Source of the DNA: Mycobacterium marinum
GTDB lineage: Bacteria; Actinomycetota; Actinomycetes; Mycobacteriales; Mycobacteriaceae
Length of the DNA: 64,000 nucleotides
Direction of reading: 5' to 3'
NCBI RefSeq assembly: GCF_003391395.1
Contig: NZ_CP024190.1
Span: 2,914,001-2,978,000, forward strand
This document shows, piece by piece, positions 8,324 through 16,681 of the stretch. The stretch's first letter is position 1; the number at the start of each line of letters is the position of its first letter. The translations under genes were made by a program, and so were the position numbers. The notes beneath the pieces are model-generated. The model was given only the letters and a program-made list of their open reading frames with translations, was not told the DNA's origin and ran no database searches.

Positions 8324-9346
8324 TTAGTCGAACGCCGGAAGAACCTCTTGGCCAACGGTATGAATCAAGTCCGACCGTGCGACATCTGGAATGGTGAACA
8401 GGAAGGTGTCCACCCCGGACTCGTAGTACTCGTTGATTCGCTCGATGCACCTATCCGCGGGGCCGACGATGAGACCGTCGTAGGGAACCGCCGAGAATTC
8501 TGTCCTGATCTGGGCTTCCTGCTCGGCGGATTCGGTCGGCGCGAGCAGGGCGGTCACCGAGAACCGCAACGTCGTGGGGTCGCGTTGCGCCGTGGCGCAG
8601 GCCCGGGCCAGAAAGTCTTTGCGCTGCTTGACTTTCTGCGGCGACCACCACCGCACGTTGATTCCCTGCGCAGAGCGGGCGGCGATGCGGTGCACCCGGT
8701 CGCCTTCACCTCCGACCCACAGCGGTGGATGTGGGGTCTGCACCGGCGGTGGGTCACAGATCGCGCCGTCGAGGGTGTAGAACCGCCCGGAGTACACCGG
8801 ATCGGGCTGCGTCCAGATCGCTGTGATGACCTCTAGCGCCTCGCCCAGACCGGTGACGCGGTCCCCGACGGGCAAGAACGGGATTCCGTAGGCGGTGAAT
8901 TCGCGCTCGAACCAGCCGGCGCCCAGGCCGAGGTCCAGGCGCCCCTCGGAGATGATGTCGAGCGTGGCGGCCATCTTGGCCAGCACCGCCGGATGGCGGT
9001 AGGAGTTGCACAGCACGCTGGTTCCCAGGCGGATGTAGGTGGTATCGCGGGCCAGTGCGCTAAGCGCTGTCCATGCTTCGAGCAACGGCATCGTCGCGGG
9101 CCGGTCTCGCCCGTCGTGGCGCTCGTGCTCGCCGCTGATGCCGGCCTGCGCGACGTAGTCGTCGGGACTCAGGGTCAAAAAGTGATCGCAGAGCCAGACG
9201 GAATCGAAGCCGTAGCTTTCGGCGAGGGTGGATACCTGGACCAAGTCGGGATAGTCGCTGATCGCCAGTCCCTGGGTCATCAGCGCAAGGATCAGCCCGA
9301 ACTGGGGGCCGCCGTGTTGTGGCGGGTTGCTGGTGTTTTCGTGCAC
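8324..9346 (-). CDS. LLM-class F420-dependent oxidoreductase
   Basis: 340 aa from GTG 9346. It is a luciferase-like monooxygenase (TIM-barrel) with FGLILALMTQGL at the first strand, GFDSVWLCDHF, the RLGTSVLCNSYRHPAVLAKM block, and RLDLGLGAGWFEREFTAYGIPF, which is typical of F420-using mycobacterial members. The GEALEVITAIWTQ and PLWVGGEGDRVHRIAA segments complete the family pattern. The substrate is unknown. It starts eight bases after the GntR gene ends, so the two share a transcript and the regulator probably controls it. Its ribosome-binding site (AAAGG) lies within the 3' end of the regulator gene. Confidence 0.93.
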   Translation of the reverse strand: MHENTSNPPQHGGPQFGLILALMTQGLAISDYPDLVQVSTLAESYGFDSVWLCDHFLTLSPDDYVAQAGISGEHERHDGRDRPATMPLLEAWTALSALARDTTYIRLGTSVLCNSYRHPAVLAKMAATLDIISEGRLDLGLGAGWFEREFTAYGIPFLPVGDRVTGLGEALEVITAIWTQPDPVYSGRFYTLDGAICDPPPVQTPHPPLWVGGEGDRVHRIAARSAQGINVRWWSPQKVKQRKDFLARACATAQRDPTTLRFSVTALLAPTESAEQEAQIRTEFSAVPYDGLIVGPADRCIERINEYYESGVDTFLFTIPDVARSDLIHTVGQEVLPAFD

Positions 9347-9354
9347 GGCACCGT

Positions 9355-10275
9355 CTACCTTTCGGTCATCCCGGCTCGCTGTCCCGGCATCGTCCGAGGC
9401 AGGGTGACGCAGAATTCGTATCGCTCGGGGCGATGGTGGAAGAGCACCACCTCCAGCGGCTTGTCCCCATCGGTGTAACTCGTGCGCCGCAGTACCAGAA
9501 CGGGTGCGCCTTCCGACAAGCCCAGTGCCGCTGCGATTTCCGGGGAGGCTCCGGCCGCCTGAATCTCATGGGTGGCCGAGCTGATGCGCACGCCGAGTCG
9601 TTGTTCCCACATCGTGTAGGTGGTCGCGGTCGCCGATGTGGCGCAGAGCAGCGGTTCGACGGCGTCGTGGGGCAAATCCGCCGGTAGGTAGCAGGTCACG
9701 ATCGCCAGCGGTTGATCGGATTCGCTATAGCGACGCTGAATCCGCAGCACTTCCGAGCGCCCCAGGGCGGCACCCACCGACTGGGGCGCCGCGACGACCG
9801 CATGGGACAACACCTCGACGCGGGGCGTCACTCCCCGACTCAGCAGCACCTCGGTGATCGTTCGGACACCGGACTCCAAGTCCTGTTTCACCGGCTCGGC
9901 GACGAACGTCCCCAACCCCTGACGGCGGACCAACCAGCCCTCGTCCTCGAGAATTCCAACCGCGGCGCGCACGGTCGACCTGCTAACACCCGAACGTGCG
10001 ATCAACTCTTGCTCAGTCGGCAGCCGGCTGCCGGGGGACAGCGCCCGTTCCAGGATCTGCGTCCTCAACAACTCCGCAAGCTGGACACTCGCCGGCACGC
10101 TGCCACGGGTGACCCGCAGGTCGGCATCGGCGAGATCGTGTAGGGGGGAATCTTTATCGGACGTCATGAAACGTATTACACCGCACCCGGAGGGGATTCC
10201 GGATATGCGCTGTTCATCGGTCGTCTCCGCCGCAGTGCCACGGCTGGGCCCTGCGCTGGGAGACACAGTCATCAT
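9355..10275 (-). CDS. GntR-family (HutC-type, UTRA) transcriptional regulator
   Basis: The DNA-binding winged helix is clear: SRLPTEQELIARSGVSRSTV, then RAAVGILEDEGWLVRRQGLGTFV. A UTRA ligand-binding domain with VLRIQRRYSESDQPLAIVTCYLP and the terminal LEVVLFHHRPERYEF pattern follows. Two starts are possible. ATG 10167 gives 270 aa beginning close to the HTH domain, as in most relatives. ATG 10275 gives 306 aa and is favoured by a promoter placed so that transcription would begin at or next to it, i.e. a leaderless mRNA. No good ribosome-binding site precedes either. A perfect palindrome overlaps the -10 region, implying autoregulation of this gene and the F420 oxidoreductase behind it. Confidence 0.88.
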   Translation of the reverse strand: MMTVSPSAGPSRGTAAETTDEQRISGIPSGCGVIRFMTSDKDSPLHDLADADLRVTRGSVPASVQLAELLRTQILERALSPGSRLPTEQELIARSGVSRSTVRAAVGILEDEGWLVRRQGLGTFVAEPVKQDLESGVRTITEVLLSRGVTPRVEVLSHAVVAAPQSVGAALGRSEVLRIQRRYSESDQPLAIVTCYLPADLPHDAVEPLLCATSATATTYTMWEQRLGVRISSATHEIQAAGASPEIAAALGLSEGAPVLVLRRTSYTDGDKPLEVVLFHHRPERYEFCVTLPRTMPGQRAGMTER

Positions 10276-10277
10276 AT

Positions 10278-10312
10278 AACGTTTATAAACGTTTAGTGAT
10301 AATAGTGTCAAA
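10278..10312 (-). promoter_or_regulatory. Promoter with overlapping 16-bp palindromic operator for the GntR operon
   Basis: On the minus strand, TTGACA (10307-10312) is followed 18 bases later by TATAAA (10282-10287). A perfect palindrome, aacgtttataaacgtt (10278-10293), covers the -10 box. The first ATG (10275) falls about six bases after the -10 box. Such AT-rich dyads are typical GntR-family sites, so self-repression is the simplest reading. Confidence 0.75.
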
Positions 10313-10319
10313 GTGACCT

Positions 10320-10761
10320 CAGCCACCCAACGGGAGGTACCCGTGTCCGACCTGCGTCGGGTATCTCGCAACCGGTCCGACGTGCAGCTGGGCGGATCGA
10401 CCCCGCGTTTTTGTGTTGCAGGCGTGAGACGGATCGCTGGGGCATTCGGCCTGTTCGCCCAGGTTGGACCGAAGTCGTGAGACACCGCAGGGTGGCCGCC
10501 GCCCGGAACCCATGTCAGCTTTGCTGATTGGCCGCTGGGATGGGCCGAGCTGGATCTAAAATGCTCGATGAAGGCGCCAGCAAAGCCGCCCGAACCCGCC
10601 GTCGAGAACCGGGGAATGAATTGAGAAGTGTTGTGCACCAATCGGATAATTTTGACACGATCCGGCGCGGCGATGGTGAGTCGGAAGCCGGTTCGCGGCG
10701 TACCGACAAACTGGTTATGAGTTTGCTGGCAACGGAGAGAACTGGACCTTCCAGCCACGTT
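10320..10761. other. Divergent intergenic stretch without a supported gene
   Basis: About 440 bases between the GntR promoter and the prenyl synthase gene. Short open frames here lack family similarity and good starts. The end (10762-10770, GGGGAGGAG) is the ribosome-binding site of the next gene. Any upstream promoter for that gene should lie here, but I see none that stands out. Confidence 0.5.
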
Positions 10762-10772
10762 GGGGAGGAGCG

Positions 10773-11759
10773 TTGACCGCGGACGGGACTTGTCGGGGTG
10801 ATGTACCCGCCGAGGTTGTAGAACTTTTCTTGAGCAGTGCTCGAGCCGCGTGTGATCCGGTGTTGCGCAGGGCCGTCGAGTCGATGCCGGAGCCGTTGGC
10901 GACGATGGCCGGATATCATCTTGGCTGGTGGGATGCCGATAGGTCCCCGTTAGCAGGATCATCGGGCACATTCATTCGCGCCGCCCTGGTCTGGGCGGCC
11001 GCCGCTGCCTGCGGTGGTGATACTGGCGATGCGGCGCCGATCGCGGCGGCGGTGGAGTTGGTGCACAGCGGCACGTTGCTCCATGACGACGTGATGGCTT
11101 CGGATGCGGCACGCGGGGGAATTCCCACGGTGTGGAGTGTCTGGGGCGTCGACAACGCGATCTTGCTGGGCAATGCGTTCCAAACTGCTGCTATTTGGAT
11201 ACTGACCGGCTTGGGCGACCCGTCGGTGGCCGTCCGGGCGGTCATACGGTTGGAGACGTCGTGCCTGGACTTGTGCATCGAACGGTTCGAGGATTGCGCA
11301 TTCGAATGCGGCCAGGCAGGCGCGGCCGACAGTTATGAGCGGATGGCCGCAGGCAAGGCGGCGGCTCTAATCGGTTGTTGTTGCGGGCTAGGCGCTTTGG
11401 CCGCCGATGCCGGCGATGCCACGATTGTGGCGTTGGAACGGTTCGGCCGTGAACTGGGTCTCGCACTGCAATGCGTCAACGACCTTGACCGGCGTAACGC
11501 GACGCTGACGGTTGCGGCCGCACTGAACTCACGATCCGAATTGGCCATCGAACCCGCGGTGCTCTGCCAATCCAGCACCTCCACGAAAACCATCGACATC
11601 GATCGCGCCGCAACTCTTGTCGATGTCGCAGCGGGACGACACGTCGTGCGGCGATGCGCCGACCAACGCATCCAAGCGGCTGTCGGGGCACTACCCGATG
11701 CCGTGCGATCCCGCGATCTGACCGTCTTGTCACAACTGATCTGCCACCGGGAGCGCTGA
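10773..11759 (+). CDS. Polyprenyl (trans-isoprenyl) diphosphate synthase family protein
   Basis: 328 aa from a TTG start supported by GGGGAGGAG just upstream. The all-helical E-isoprenyl diphosphate synthase fold is clear: AVELVHSGTLLHDDVMASD carries the first Asp-rich motif (D105, D106, then D four residues on), followed by ARGGIPTVWSVWG, YERMAAGKAAALIG and FGRELGLALQCVNDLDRR. The second Asp-rich motif, normally DDxxD, is only NDLDR, so Mg-IPP handling may be weakened or the product specificity altered. The stop overlaps the ATG of the next gene by one base, so the two form an operon. The next gene is split by an IS3 element. Chain length of the product cannot be read from the sequence. Confidence 0.85.
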   Translation: MTADGTCRGDVPAEVVELFLSSARAACDPVLRRAVESMPEPLATMAGYHLGWWDADRSPLAGSSGTFIRAALVWAAAAACGGDTGDAAPIAAAVELVHSGTLLHDDVMASDAARGGIPTVWSVWGVDNAILLGNAFQTAAIWILTGLGDPSVAVRAVIRLETSCLDLCIERFEDCAFECGQAGAADSYERMAAGKAAALIGCCCGLGALAADAGDATIVALERFGRELGLALQCVNDLDRRNATLTVAAALNSRSELAIEPAVLCQSSTSTKTIDIDRAATLVDVAAGRHVVRRCADQRIQAAVGALPDAVRSRDLTVLSQLICHRER

Positions 11760-12049
11760 TGGCCGGGGAAAACGCCGTGGACATCGCCAGTTTTCGGCGC
11801 AACTCCCACGACGAGGTGCTGGACAACCTCACCAAAAGCATTGCTGGCGTGTTGCAGGATGCATTTGCCGACTCGCCGTGCCGCGACTTCTTCCTGTGGT
11901 GCTCGTCGGCGCAGAGTCCGGCGCAGCCGGACTGGCTGGGCCTCAGCGGCATCGGAGCCACGCATGCGATGACGGAAAAGATACTTCTGTACTCAATGGA
12001 GGACGCCCACGCCGAGCACCGGGTCTGCTGCACAGATAGGTGACAGCGG

Positions 12050-12928
12050 TTAGGCCGCCTGTTCGGCGGTCTGGGTCATGATGGTCTCGAATTCGATGGG
12101 CGTCAATCGGCCGAGTGCTGTCTGACGGCGACGACGATGGTAGGTGCGTTCGATCCAGGTGATGATCGCGATCCTCAGCTGTTCGCGGGTGTCCCAGGTT
12201 CGGCGGTTCAGGACGTTTTTCTGCAGCAGCGAGAAGAAGGACTCCATGGCGGCGTTGTCGCCGGCCGAGCCTACTTGGCCCATCGAGGCAAGCATGCGGT
12301 GACGAAACAGGCTCTGCTGCAACTTCCTTGACCGAAATTGACTACCGCGGTCGCTGTGTAGCACACAGCCGGCCACCTTCGCGGCGCGGCGAGCAACCGC
12401 GGAATCGAGTGCGGCAACAGCGATGGAGGATTCCATCCGCTCAGCCATCGAATAGCCGACGATGCGGTTGGACCACACGTCCTTGATCGCGCACAGGTAG
12501 AGCTTGCCTTCCCGGGTCGGGTGCTCGGTGATGTCGGACAGCCACAGCTGGTTGGGGCCCGCGGCGGTGAAGTCCCGGCGCACGAGATCGTCATGCGTCG
12601 GAGCCCCCACTTTGGCCTTCTTCCCGCGTTTCTTCTTGCCGAAGACGCTGAACCAGCCGTTGGCGCTGCAGATCCGCCACACCGTGCGCTCCGCTACACA
12701 GAACCCGGCGGCCTTGGCTTCATCGGCCAGAAACCGGTAGCCGAATTCCGGGTCGTCGCGGTGGGCGTCGAACAGGGCGTTGGCCAGATGCGCCCGGTTC
12801 CACTCGGTGTCGGTCACGGGTTGGTCGAGCCAGCGGTAGTAGGGCGCGCGAGCGATGTTGAGGACCCGGCACGTCACCGTGACGGGGATACCGTCGGCGG
12901 CCAACTCACGGACGAGCGGGTAGATCAT
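12050..12928 (-). CDS. IS3-family transposase OrfB (DDE integrase)
   Basis: 292 aa. It begins with an HTH_21-type segment (CRVLNIARAPYYRWLDQP, then DPEFGYRFLADE) and has a full DDE core: the first Asp in NQLWLSDITEH, the second in GCVLHSDRGSQFRSR, and the Glu in GDNAAMESFFSLLQKN. The C-terminal YHRRRRQTALGRLTPIEFE is typical of the family. The ATG overlaps the OrfA stop (ATGA) in the -1 frame. Run AAAA precedes it, so it may be made by coupling or as an OrfAB fusion through -1 frameshifting. Confidence 0.93.
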   Translation of the reverse strand: MIYPLVRELAADGIPVTVTCRVLNIARAPYYRWLDQPVTDTEWNRAHLANALFDAHRDDPEFGYRFLADEAKAAGFCVAERTVWRICSANGWFSVFGKKKRGKKAKVGAPTHDDLVRRDFTAAGPNQLWLSDITEHPTREGKLYLCAIKDVWSNRIVGYSMAERMESSIAVAALDSAVARRAAKVAGCVLHSDRGSQFRSRKLQQSLFRHRMLASMGQVGSAGDNAAMESFFSLLQKNVLNRRTWDTREQLRIAIITWIERTYHRRRRQTALGRLTPIEFETIMTQTAEQAA

Positions 12929-13218
12929 TTTCCCGGAAGATGCGCCTGCGAGAGATAGGCCGCCGCCCGGCGCAGCACTTCATTTTCCTGCTCTAGCAAA
13001 CGAATTCGCTTACGCGCTTCCCGCAGTTCGGCTGATTCGCTGGTGGTCGTCCCGGCCCGCTTACCGTCGTCGACATCGGCCTTCTTCAGCCACCCGTACA
13101 GCGTCGTGTAGTGGATCCCGAAATCCGAGGCAATCTGCTCCAACGGAACCTCGGGATCACGGTTGCGGGCGACCCGGACAACGTCGTCGCGGAACTCCTG
13201 AGGGTACGGCTTAGACAC
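12925..13218 (-). CDS. IS3-family transposase OrfA (HTH)
   Basis: 97 aa from GTG 13218, with GGAAGG eight bases upstream; a GTG at 13269 would lie in the terminal repeat. It has an HTH_Tnp_1 domain (KPYPQEFRDDVVRVA, then IASDFGIHYTTLYGWLKKADVDDG) and a leucine-zipper-like helix (LREARKRIRLLEQENEVLRRAAAYL). It binds the IS ends and dimerises with the OrfAB transposase. Confidence 0.92.
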   Translation of the reverse strand: MSKPYPQEFRDDVVRVARNRDPEVPLEQIASDFGIHYTTLYGWLKKADVDDGKRAGTTTSESAELREARKRIRLLEQENEVLRRAAAYLSQAHLPGK

Positions 13219-14426
13219 AGTGACATCCTTCCAGCCCAGCCCCGCAGGACTAGACACATCAGATGTCACCTATTCATGCAGCAGACCCACCTGCTGGGAC
13301 AAAGCCCCGCCCTAAACACGTACCTGGCTTTCGACGCTGTTGCCAACGATCTGGGCATCGGGCTCGGCATGGATCCTCGCCTCGACGGCCCCCACGAACG
13401 GCTGCGGCGCAAACTTGCGACCGATGTCAATCACGCGGCCATGCGTGCGCTATCGAGGCCAAGGCCCGCAGCGCCGATGTTGCTCGCCGATAGCCGCGCG
13501 AGCGCTCGTCGCATCGACTTCTTGATTCAGATGCCTGGCGGAGCCGCCTACTCACAGCTAGTCAAGGTTTTCAACACGCAATGTGGCCGGAAGGTGCGGC
13601 CTGACGTGCGCGCCGCGCTATGGCCGCTGCTCGTCGGCAATATCATTGCGGCCCGCGGGGTGCTGCGCGCCATCAAGGGATTGAGGTACGCCGAACCGGT
13701 GCGGCGCTATCTGCTCGGGCGCTACACCGGCGTCAATCGGATGATCGGCACGGGACTCAGGGGCGGAATCGGCCAGCGGCTGGAAAGCAGCGCCGATGCG
13801 ATCTTGGCCTCCACCACCCTGGGGTACTACATCGCCTTCCTGCTGGACACACCCGAGTACCGCGACGTGCCGATGGAAGAGATCGATCTGGCTTTGTTCC
13901 AGGCACTTTCAGCGTGCAATCGTCTGGTCTGCCTGCTGAGCGACATCGGGCCCGAGCTGTTGAAGAATCAGTCCGGCCGTGAGGATCTGGCGAATCGGAT
14001 CATCGATGCCACAGCGGCAACGGATTCCAGGTTCGATGAGGTGTTGGCCCGCGTGTGCGCCGACGACCCGATGACCACACGCTTGGAGAAGGACCTCACG
14101 CGCCGCCAAACCAATCTGGCTCTCGACTCGCTACATGCCTTGCCGGTGGCCAAGGCGGCGCCGGCCTTCGTCAAGCGATTGAACTATTTTGCCCATGCCT
14201 ATGGCACGGCGGAGCGGTCGCTGATAGACGCATGTCAGGGTCTGCACCACCGCACCGGGCGTTCCGAGATTTCCAAGCTCGTCCTCAACTTCTTCAGCTT
14301 TCACGACTCGGACTACGCGAATTCATCCAACTTGGTCGCCGGCGGATAGGGCGGGGTTTCGCTGCGCATGGTCCCACCGGCCTAGATCGCCGTACCCGCG
14401 AAGCGCTTGCGAGAGGCCGGCCGGTC

Positions 14427-15299
14427 TCAGCCGGGCGGGTGGGCGAAAAGATGCTGCGACACCACGTCGTTGAAGGTCTGCGGGTTTTCCAGGAATGGGA
14501 AGTGCGTGCCACCCCGACGCCCCGGGACCCGGGCAAATTGCGCGCCGGGGATCTGCCGCCACATCCATCGTTGGGAAGCGATCGGCACATTGACCGAGTC
14601 GCCGGCCACCACCAGCGTTGGCAAGCCGATGTGCGCCATCAGCCCGCGCCAGTCATGGGTTGCCACGTCAAAGATCAGGTCGGCGGCGAGGCGGCGGTTC
14701 AACGTCTGGCCTTGCTCCACGAGCCAGGCCAATTCATCTGGTCCGATGCCTTCGGAGACAACCTCGGTGACGAAGTCCGGACGCGGGTCATCGCCATCGG
14801 CGCGCAGCCGATCAGTGAACGCGAACAGTCCGGCGGGGTCCATCGTCGCTCCGGCCTCGAGAGCCTGGGCATCGGTCCACGCGGGATTTCTTAGCGCGCA
14901 GGGCATCTGGTCGACCAGCAGCAGCGAGGCGAGCCGATCGGTACCGAAGAGTTCAAGGTAGGACCAGATCACCGCGCACCCCATCGAATGTCCGAGCAAA
15001 TGGACCTGATCGAGGTGGTGCGTCTGCAATACGGTTCGCAGGTCGGCCGCAAGGCGGTGGATGTGATAGCCGAGCCGGGGGATTGACGAACGACCGTGCC
15101 CGCGATGATCGATCGCCAGCACCCGCCAAGTGGGCGACAAACCAGCCAGCTGGTCGCGAAAGATCTGTGCCGTCAGTGACCAGCCGGGCAACAGCACCAA
15201 GACCGGTCCCTCGCCGGCTTCCACATGGCGGATAACGGTGCCGTCGCCGCAGCGGGATTCGCCGACTTCGATCCGGGGTGACTGCGCAGCGGTCGCCAT
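14427..15299 (-). CDS. Alpha/beta hydrolase
   Basis: 290 aa. It has an alpha/beta-hydrolase fold: oxyanion region LVLLPGWSLTA, the nucleophile elbow GHSMG, a strand-7 Asp in the LPTLVVAGDSVNVP region, and a catalytic His in GGTHFPFLENPQTFNDVV. Helical cap residues lie between. AIDHRGHGRSS is typical of the family. The substrate cannot be predicted. It is convergent with the IS-split gene and has its own strand, so it is probably transcribed alone. Confidence 0.92.
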   Translation of the reverse strand: MATAAQSPRIEVGESRCGDGTVIRHVEAGEGPVLVLLPGWSLTAQIFRDQLAGLSPTWRVLAIDHRGHGRSSIPRLGYHIHRLAADLRTVLQTHHLDQVHLLGHSMGCAVIWSYLELFGTDRLASLLLVDQMPCALRNPAWTDAQALEAGATMDPAGLFAFTDRLRADGDDPRPDFVTEVVSEGIGPDELAWLVEQGQTLNRRLAADLIFDVATHDWRGLMAHIGLPTLVVAGDSVNVPIASQRWMWRQIPGAQFARVPGRRGGTHFPFLENPQTFNDVVSQHLFAHPPG

Positions 15300-15664
15300 A
15301 GGCTCTGACTTTAGAGCCCAGATCCACGCGGGCGGGGATGACCAATCCCTTGTCCGCGAAATCGAACCCTAGACCCCCAGATCCGGTGGTCAGTTCTGGC
15401 CGGTCCAACCCCCGACGACACCGCAAAGCGATGGGCAGGGGAGCCGGTTGGGCAGGCAGCGGGATCGGTGAACTGCGCATCGGCGGCGCGTCGGACGGGG
15501 TGGCTTGGCCGTCACATCCCGCTCCTGGGTGTTGGTTGGCAGCGGTCCCGAGCCGCAGTGCCGACTCTGGCAAAGGCGGACTCGTCGCGCCGGATCGAGC
15601 TGAACGTTTATTTGGTGGGAGCCGAGGGTATCTCAACTCCACCTGCAATCCCCTTGGAGGAATA

Positions 15665-15952
15665 ATGACTATCACCGGAGTTATCACCGCCATCCTGATC
15701 GGCACGGTAATCGGCGTGCTCGGCCGCCTCGTGGTGCCGGGCAAACAGTCCATCGGTGTGCTGGTGACCATCCTCGTCGGCATCGTCTCCGCGTTCATCG
15801 GTACCGTGATCGCAAAGGCGGTTGGAATTCCTACCGCGACCAGCGGCATCGACTGGCTCGAACTGCTGGTCCAGGTGCTTGTCGCCGCTGTCGGTGTCGC
15901 CGTGGTTGCAACGCTGATGGGTCGGCGACACACCAGCCTGACAGGACACTGA
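15665..15952 (+). CDS. GlsB/YeaQ/YmgE family membrane protein
   Basis: 95 aa from ATG 15665 with GGAGG upstream. Three hydrophobic helices are seen: ITAILIGTVIGVLGRLVVPG, VTILVGIVSAFIGTVIAKAV and LLVQVLVAAVGVAVVATLMG. The GRLVVPGKQ loop after helix 1 is diagnostic of the transglycosylase-associated (YeaQ/YmgE) stress-response family. Family members are induced in stress, but their biochemical role is not settled. It stands alone. Confidence 0.92.
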   Translation: MTITGVITAILIGTVIGVLGRLVVPGKQSIGVLVTILVGIVSAFIGTVIAKAVGIPTATSGIDWLELLVQVLVAAVGVAVVATLMGRRHTSLTGH

Positions 15953-16061
15953 CCTTTACGCGTTCAGTGCTGGTGTTCTTGCTATTCCGCGATTCCCGGT
16001 CGCGCCGTTGTGCGGCCGGGAACCGGCGTTGTGCTTGCCCGCGGCGGGACAGGCACCGCGG

Positions 16062-16119
16062 TGTGTATCGCGGTGCCGGTACGTGGTTTATGTGTATCGC
16101 GGTGCCGGTACGTGGTTTA
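16062..16119. repeat. Perfect 29-bp tandem duplication
   Basis: Two identical copies lie head to tail (16062-16090 and 16091-16119), each beginning tgtgtatcgcggtgcc and ending ggttta. The region 15953-16307 holds no gene I can support. Copy number could vary between strains. Confidence 0.9.
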
Positions 16120-16307
16120 AGAGTGACTCTCCGGCCGAGTCCGCAGCGTCCGGCTACCGAGGGGAGTAGTAGGGGACTCGCGTGCGACGAGTGGTAGCCA
16201 GCGGCGAGCGTACGTTGTATGCGAGGGCCAACCGGCGGGCCTAGGCGACAGCTTCTCGCGGTACTAGTGCGCCGAGCGCCAGGCCGTGCGCCGAAAGATG
16301 TTGCGCC

Positions 16308-16445
16308 TCAGTTCTTCCTGTCATGGAACAGGGCTTCTGTGGATGCGGCGCGGCGCGCGCTCTTCGCGTGCTTGTCGGCGCGTTTCTCCTTCAAAGACTT
16401 TCCGGATTTTTTGCTCATCGCTTGTCGGGGAGACTTATCTGCCAT
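16308..16445 (-). CDS. Small basic conserved mycobacterial protein (45 aa)
   Basis: 45 aa from ATG 16445, beginning MADKSPRQAMSKKSGKSLKE, with AAGGGG seven bases upstream. It is Lys/Arg-rich, predicted helical and has no membrane segment. Short proteins with the same opening (MADKSPR...SKKSGKS..KRA.K) are, as I recall, conserved across mycobacteria and other actinobacteria without a known role. The charge suggests nucleic-acid or ribosome contact, which is inference. Confidence 0.75.
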   Translation of the reverse strand: MADKSPRQAMSKKSGKSLKEKRADKHAKSARRAASTEALFHDRKN

Positions 16446-16681
16446 CACTGACCCCTTCATCATGGGGGCCTGATTGGTCCCGATTCCTGGACTCTACTCC
16501 TAGCGTGAGATTTCGCGGTGACCCGCAACGGTTCAACGTGGGATGCCACCTCGCCGCGCAGCGTTCACGACCAGTATTGGGGCGTGTATCCTCAAAGAAG
16601 TTGAAAAACCCAGCTAGTCCGGGATGAGTCAGCCGCGTTCCCGCTGACCGCACCAAGCAACCGCTTACGCCGGACACGCAG

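Larger units (their letters stand above)
12038..13271 (-). mobile_element. IS3-family insertion sequence (~1.23 kb)
   Basis: Ends carry a short inverted repeat (aggtgaca at 12038, complemented at 13264-13271). Inside are overlapping orfA and orfB on the minus strand in the usual IS3 layout. Both frames look intact, so it may still be mobile. I find no clean target duplication longer than the 2-base AT. The element splits the gene downstream of the prenyl synthase. Confidence 0.88.
11759..14349 (+). pseudogene. Gene of unknown function split by an IS3-family element
   Basis: The 5' part (11759-12037, ~93 codons, MAGENAVDIASFRRNSHDEV...) overlaps the prenyl synthase stop and runs into a TGA inside the IS end. 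The 3' part resumes at about 13273 (FMQQTHLLGQSPALNTYLAF...) and ends at 14349. Removing 12038-13272 restores one frame of ~451 codons. The sequence is mostly helical and I recognise no family. Pairing with a prenyl diphosphate synthase suggests a terpenoid cyclase or prenyltransferase, but no canonical DDxxD or NSE motif is visible (EDAHAE and LLSDIGPELL are weak candidates). The 3' part alone could be read from ATG 13276 as 357 aa, but no ribosome-binding site is evident. Confidence 0.6.

Noticed and set aside
10276..10971. N-terminal extension of the GntR frame upstream of its promoter
   Set aside because: Lies beyond the promoter and operator and has no domain.
12038..13271. IS6110 as identity of the IS3 element
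   Set aside because: Length and terminal sequence do not match what I know of IS6110; only the family is claimed.
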